A DNA stretch of 64,000 nt from Streptomyces sp. TP-A0874 (GTDB lineage Bacteria; Actinomycetota; Actinomycetes; Streptomycetales; Streptomycetaceae): contig NZ_BBZK01000005.1 of assembly GCF_001748085.1 (NCBI RefSeq), positions 372,001 to 436,000 of the forward strand, written 5' to 3'. Each line of letters opens with the position of its first letter. Position 1 is the stretch's first letter. The position numbers were made by a program, and so were the translations under genes. Below the pieces are notes generated by a model. That model searched no databases, was not told where the DNA came from, and was given only the letters and a program-made list of their open reading frames with translations. Below are positions 60,801-64,000 of this stretch, one piece after another.

Positions 60801-61400
60801 GAGCTGGACGACGATGCGGTCCGCCGGCTGGTCGGCCTGCTCGCCCAGGACGCGCACATCTTCGACAGCACGCTGCGGGAGAACCTCCGACTCGCCCGCC
60901 CCACCGCCGGGGACGGCGAGCTGCGGGCGGCGCTGGCCTCGGCCCGGCTGCTCGACTGGGTGGACGGCCTCCCCCAGGGGCTGGACACGTTCGTCGGCGA
61001 ACACGGGGCCAGGCTCTCCGGCGGCCAGCGCCGTCGGCTCGCTCTCGCCCGGGCCCTGCTCGCCGACTTCCCCGTGCTGGTGCTGGACGAGCCCGCCGAG
61101 CACCTGGACCCGCCGACCGCGGACGCCCTCACCGCCGACCTGCTCGCGGCCACCGCGGGGCGTACCACCCTGCTGATCACCCACCGGCTGGCCGGACTGG
61201 AGGCGGTCGACGAGGTGGTGGTGCTGGACGGGGGGCGGACGGTGCAGCGCGGTCGGTACGCGGAGCTGGCGGCCGTCGACGGCCCCTTCCGGCGGATGCT
61301 GGAAGGTGAGCGGGCGGCGGACCGGGTGGCGTCGGCGGTGGAGCGGACCGCGCTCGCTGAACAACCGCCCCCGTTCGCCACGCCGGCCACGGGGGCCTGA
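57795..61400 (+). CDS. cydCD: Fused CydD-CydC ABC exporter for cytochrome bd assembly
   Basis: Both halves of the CydDC thiol/haem-linked exporter in one chain, 1201 residues. Half one (about 1-560): six helices, then Walker A GPSGAGKTTLLN, signature LSAGQRQRIALARAF and Walker B LLLLDEPTANLDGG. After a linker of about 50 Gly/Pro/Ala-rich residues, half two has six helices, Walker A GPSGAGKTTLAQ, signature LSGGQRRRLALARALL and Walker B VLVLDEPAEHLDPP. Such fusions are usual in streptomycetes. The start is either GTG 57795 (VKPVDPRLL, preferred by family) or GTG 57786; both abut the parS site. Confidence 0.94.
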   Translation: MKPVDPRLLRHARATRVFLAASIALGLAGAGLVIAQATLIAEVVVLAFQQNQGTAAVRTPLLLLAAVSVGRAAVVWLTELAAHRASAAVKSELRVRLLEHAGRLGPGWLSRQRTGELTLLATRGVEALDDYFARYLPQLGLAVAVPAAVLARIVTADWVSAAVIAATLPLIPLFMVLVGWTTQASVDRQWRLLSRLSGHFLDVLAGLPTLKVFGRARAQAQTIRAVTADYRRATLRTLRIAFLSSFVLELLATLSVALVAVGIGMRLVHGELDLRTGLVVLILAPEAYLPLRQVGTHYHAAAEGLAAADEVFAVLEARPERPEGHRPAPDASQVRLAVEGLAVHHPGRDRAALPPTSLAIRPGETVAVVGPSGAGKTTLLNALLGFATPTAGRITLTPTGRPEDGDGIDLAQIAPEGWRGQIAWVPQHPHLFAGTIAENVRLARPDASAVEVLGALRQAAALDFVTALPDGVDTLLGEGGTGLSAGQRQRIALARAFLADRPLLLLDEPTANLDGGTESAVVAAIGRLARGRTVLMTAHRPALLALADRVVRLEPDPEPADRLAAVPGPQPRPGNGKGAEAPGASEAAAGRAPDRPGPAPSAPLRWLRATARPRIGRFTLALLLGTLALGSAVGLMATSGWLISRASQQPPLLYLMLAVTATRAFGIGRAVFRYAERLVGHDAVLRLLADLRVTVYRGLERLAPAGLGRSRRGDLLSRLVADVDAAQDYFLRWLLPVGSALLVGLATTGFVGWLLPAAGVLTAAGLLAAGGAAPALAALATRREQRQLAPARGALSARVVDLLTGAGELAVAGALGGRTAEARRADARLTALTSRSAAAAGVGGALATLAGGLTVAAAGWVGTAAVSEGRLAGVELAVVMLTPLAAFESVSGLPLAVRYRQRAGRAAARIRELLDQPVPVRPPRCPAEPPSSPFPLTVRGLGARHQGQHRPALRDFDLDLSPGRRIAVVGPSGAGKTTLAQLLLRFLEPEAGTYTLAGTPAGELDDDAVRRLVGLLAQDAHIFDSTLRENLRLARPTAGDGELRAALASARLLDWVDGLPQGLDTFVGEHGARLSGGQRRRLALARALLADFPVLVLDEPAEHLDPPTADALTADLLAATAGRTTLLITHRLAGLEAVDEVVVLDGGRTVQRGRYAELAAVDGPFRRMLEGERAADRVASAVERTALAEQPPPFATPATGA

Positions 61401-61478
61401 GCAGCCCGCCCAGCAGCGCCGGCTCTCCCGAGGGGCGGTCGACTTTCCCTAACAAAAGGGGCTTATTACGCTCAGGGC

Positions 61479-63245
61479 ATGGCAGCCACGGAAGGACCTC
61501 CGGAACCTTCGCGACCGGTGCTCTCCGGGCCGGATGCCGTCGCGGGCGCCCAGCAGGAGAACGCGGCCGAGCAGCTGAGGGAACTCCCGGAAGAACTGGC
61601 CGCCCGGCTGCCCGAGCTGCTGGAGGCCATGGTCTCGGTCAGTAGCGGCATGGGACTGCGCACCATCCTCAACCGCATCGTGACCACCGCCGCCCGCCTC
61701 ACCGGCGCCCGCTACGCCGCCATCGGGGTCATCAACGACGAGCGCGACGGCCTCTCCGACCTGGTCACCTACGGCATGACGGCCGAACAGCGGCGCGACA
61801 TCGCACGGCTGCCGGACGGCCGCACCGGGCTGCTCGGCGCCCTGATCGACGACCCGGTGCCGGTGCGGCTCGCCGATCTGACCGAGGACCCGCGGCACGC
61901 CGGCTTCCCGGTGAACCACCCGCGCATGCGGAGCTTCCTCGGCGTGCCCATCCGGCTCGGGGACGGCGAGGTGATCGGCAACCTCTACTGCTGCGAGAAG
62001 GAGGGCGGCGCCGAGTTCACCGACCACGACCTGCACCTGGTGAAGGTCCTCGCCACCCAGGCCGGCATCCAGATCGCCAGCGCCCGGCTCCAGGCCGCGA
62101 GTCGTCAGCGGGAACGCTGGATCGACGGTGCCGCCGCCCTCACCACCACCCTGCTGGCCGGTGGCGAGGAGCGGACGACCACCGACGACCCGCTCGCCGT
62201 CGTCGCCGAACAGGGGCGCAGACTCGCCGACGCCGCCTCCGGCATCGTGCTGCTGCCGGAGGAGGGCGGGGGGCTGGAGATCGCGCAGGTCTCCTCGGAA
62301 CTCCCCGAGGCGCTGACGGCGCTGGGGGCCGTGATGGAGTCCAGCAGCCCCGTCCACCGGCAGCTGCTCGCCGGCCGGCCGGTCTTCGTCGACGACTGCG
62401 CCACTGACCCCCGGATGCCCGGTTGGCTCTCCGAGTCGTACGGTCCGTGTCTGCTGCTGCCGCTGCGCAGCGGTGGTGAGGTGCAGGGCGTGCTGGTGCT
62501 GCCCAGGTTGCCGGGGGCCCTCCGCTACACCATCACCGAGCGGACCCTGGCCACCCAGTTCTCCGCCCAGGCCGCTCTCGCGCTGGTGCTGGCGGACGCG
62601 CAGCAGGACCGGGAGCGGCTGGTGCTGTACGAGGAGCGCGACCGCATCGCCCGGGACCTGCACGACCTCGTCATCCAACGGCTGTTCGCCACCGGCATGA
62701 TGCTGGAGGGCACCCAGCGGAAGACCGGCGAACCGGAGGTGCGGGAGGGGATCGCCCGGGCCGTGGACGAACTCGACGTCACCATCCAGGAGATCCGCAC
62801 CGCCATCTTCGCCCTCCAGCAGGGACCCACCGAGGTGCCGACCGGGCTGCGCACCAGGATCGAGCGGGAGATCCACATGGCCGCCGTCCCCCTGCACTTC
62901 AAGCCGTCCGTCCGATTCCTCGGCGCGGTGGACAGCAGGGTCGGCGAAGCGGTCGGCAAGAACCTCGTCGCGGCCCTCCGCGAGGCGCTGTCGAACGTCT
63001 TCCGGCACGCTCGGGCCTCCCGGCTTGAGGTGGTGGTGGACGCCAACGCCAAGCTGCCGGACGGCCGGGACGGGGTGCGGCTGACGGTCGCGGACGACGG
63101 CGTGGGCGTGCCGGCGGGCGGGCGGCGCAGCGGGCTGGCGAATCTGGAGAAGCGGGCGGCGGCGCTCGGCGGATCGAGCACCCTGGGGCCGGGGATCGGA
63201 GCGGACGGCGGCGGCACCACGGTCCGCTGGGAGGCGCCGCTGTGA
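61479..63245 (+). CDS. GAF-domain histidine kinase of DevS/DosT type
   Basis: Cytoplasmic two-component sensor of 588 residues. Two GAF domains (about 65-205 and 235-375) precede a HisKA_3 dimerisation region with YEERDRIARDLHDLVIQRLFATGMML, which includes the phospho-acceptor His. The C-terminal HATPase has NLVAALREALSNVFRHARASRLEV, VADDGVGVPAGGRRSGLANLEKRAA and GGGTTVRW. The layout is that of the actinobacterial DevS/DosT group, whose GAF domains bind haem and sense oxygen or redox. Its place after cyd fits a redox role. No response regulator gene is adjacent. TATTAC about 16 bases before the ATG could give a nearly leaderless transcript. Confidence 0.88.
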   Translation: MAATEGPPEPSRPVLSGPDAVAGAQQENAAEQLRELPEELAARLPELLEAMVSVSSGMGLRTILNRIVTTAARLTGARYAAIGVINDERDGLSDLVTYGMTAEQRRDIARLPDGRTGLLGALIDDPVPVRLADLTEDPRHAGFPVNHPRMRSFLGVPIRLGDGEVIGNLYCCEKEGGAEFTDHDLHLVKVLATQAGIQIASARLQAASRQRERWIDGAAALTTTLLAGGEERTTTDDPLAVVAEQGRRLADAASGIVLLPEEGGGLEIAQVSSELPEALTALGAVMESSSPVHRQLLAGRPVFVDDCATDPRMPGWLSESYGPCLLLPLRSGGEVQGVLVLPRLPGALRYTITERTLATQFSAQAALALVLADAQQDRERLVLYEERDRIARDLHDLVIQRLFATGMMLEGTQRKTGEPEVREGIARAVDELDVTIQEIRTAIFALQQGPTEVPTGLRTRIEREIHMAAVPLHFKPSVRFLGAVDSRVGEAVGKNLVAALREALSNVFRHARASRLEVVVDANAKLPDGRDGVRLTVADDGVGVPAGGRRSGLANLEKRAAALGGSSTLGPGIGADGGGTTVRWEAPL

Positions 63246-63346
63246 CACCTCCCGGACCCGTGGCCGGGCTCCCATTCGGGCCGCCGGCGGGTCTCGGCCA
63301 CCGGACGGACGCCCCCGTGGCGGTGCCCCGGGCCACCCGGCCGCCC

Positions 63347-64000
63347 TCAGGACGGTTCGGCGGCGGGGGGTGCGACCGGGGCCAGCTGGCGGCCCCCGTT
63401 GGCGAGGATCCGCTCGATGACGAGCGCCACCCCGTCCTCGTTGTTGGCGACCGTGCGGCCCGCGGTGGCCGCCAGCACGTCCGGATGTGCGTTCGCCATC
63501 GCGTACGAGGCGCCCGCCCAGCTGAGCATCTCCACGTCGTTGGGCATGTCGCCGAAGGCCACCACCTCCTCCGGCGCGATGCCGCGCTCCGCACAGCAGT
63601 GCGCGAGGGTGGCCGCCTTGCTGACCCCGAGCCCGCTGATCTCCAGGAGCGCGGTGGGGCTGGAACGGGTGAAGGAGGCGTGCGTGCCGGCGGCGGCCCG
63701 GGCGCGGGCGAGGAAGTCGTCCGGAGTCAGCTCGGGGTGGTGTGCGAGCAGCTTGAGCACGGGCCGGTCGCCGTCCTGCCCGCTCTCCGAGAGCAGTTTC
63801 TCCGCGCTGGCGACGGTGGCCCCGGGGTCGACGGGGAAGGGCGGGTACTCCGGCTCGTAGTTGATCCCGCTGGTGAGCTCGACGGCGAAGGAGGTGCCGG
63901 GCACGGCGGTCCGCAGCGCGGCGACCACGGCGAGCGCCTTGGGGCGCGGCAGCGGGCGCACCTCCAGGGTGCGGCCGCCGCGGTGCAGGTCGACCACCGC
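63347..64000 (-). CDS. HAD phosphatase, Cof type (5' end outside window)
   Basis: C-terminal 218 residues of a Cof/HAD-IIB hydrolase. The reading frame is open through base 64000, so the DxDGT nucleophile motif lies beyond the edge. Present are the cap domain, the Lys-containing segment LLEISGLGVSKAATLAHCCAERGI, and motif IV VVAFGDMPNDVEMLSWAGASYAMANAHPDVLAAT. Family members dephosphorylate sugar phosphates or cofactors. It is convergent with the histidine kinase gene. Confidence 0.87.
   Translation of the reverse strand, partial: AVVDLHRGGRTLEVRPLPRPKALAVVAALRTAVPGTSFAVELTSGINYEPEYPPFPVDPGATVASAEKLLSESGQDGDRPVLKLLAHHPELTPDDFLARARAAAGTHASFTRSSPTALLEISGLGVSKAATLAHCCAERGIAPEEVVAFGDMPNDVEMLSWAGASYAMANAHPDVLAATAGRTVANNEDGVALVIERILANGGRQLAPVAPPAAEPS

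Noticed and set aside
57633..61364. A 1243-codon open frame on the minus strand opposite cydCD
   Set aside because: Its translation is a Gly/Arg/Pro/Gln-rich shadow with no domain, and the plus strand has an unmistakable CydDC. Long antisense frames are expected when third positions are almost always G or C.

Overview
The window is high-GC (about 70 percent), densely packed actinobacterial chromosome. It almost certainly comes from Streptomyces or a very close relative. The main clues are the run yidC-jag-rsmG-parA-parB, nine copies of the ParB site GTTTCACGTGAAAC, an SsgA-like sporulation protein, a sigM/anti-sigma/trxB/trxA cluster, myo-inositol-phosphate synthase and a fused cydCD gene. 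From memory this order follows the oriC-proximal core of S. coelicolor, with oriC a few kilobases to the left of base 1. I see no rRNA, tRNA, CRISPR array or intact insertion sequence.

Layout. 1-5132: membrane insertase (5' end outside the window), RNA-binding Jag, RsmG and the ParAB segregation system. 5277-9207: acetyltransferase, then the minus-strand sigM, anti-sigma, trxB, trxA cluster, with a SigR-type promoter in front of trxB. 9259-15531: envelope genes for a pseudokinase, the lipid II flippase MurJ and a secreted, membrane-anchored DUF6049-type protein. 15692-20632: CCA transferase, MFS transporter, inositol-phosphate synthase and its linked PadR regulator. 21031-28063: cell-wall block with a class A penicillin-binding protein preceded by tiny overlapping ORFs, a GT87-type glycosyltransferase, an alanine-racemase-like protein and a FemX-type peptidyltransferase. 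28809-30507: rpsF-ssb-rpsR-rplI. 30682-34992: MATE exporter, then dnaB interrupted by an intein. 34993-36377: a decayed accessory patch. 36378-46206: mixed metabolic and regulatory genes ending in ssgA. 46258-55210: YibE/F-type membrane protein, TPP-riboswitch-controlled thiC, phosphatase, LacI regulator and a HisC-like aminotransferase. 55211-63245: cytochrome bd oxidase genes cydA, cydB, cydCD behind a Rex operator, then a GAF-domain histidine kinase. The right edge cuts a HAD phosphatase.

The most notable items are these. The dnaB intein has the hallmarks of mechanistic class 3 (Ala1 with a Trp-Cys-Thr triplet) and appears to have lost both catalytic aspartates of its homing endonuclease. 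parS sites are placed within terminator-like palindromes, inside coding sequence and across the cydCD start. A run of 4-base-overlapping micro-ORFs leads into the penicillin-binding protein gene. DnaA-box-like motifs cluster upstream of dnaB. No ssgR-like regulator is found in front of ssgA. Many genes sit on alternating strands with strong hairpins between convergent pairs. Start codons were chosen by ribosome-binding site and family length, and are stated as uncertain where that applies.
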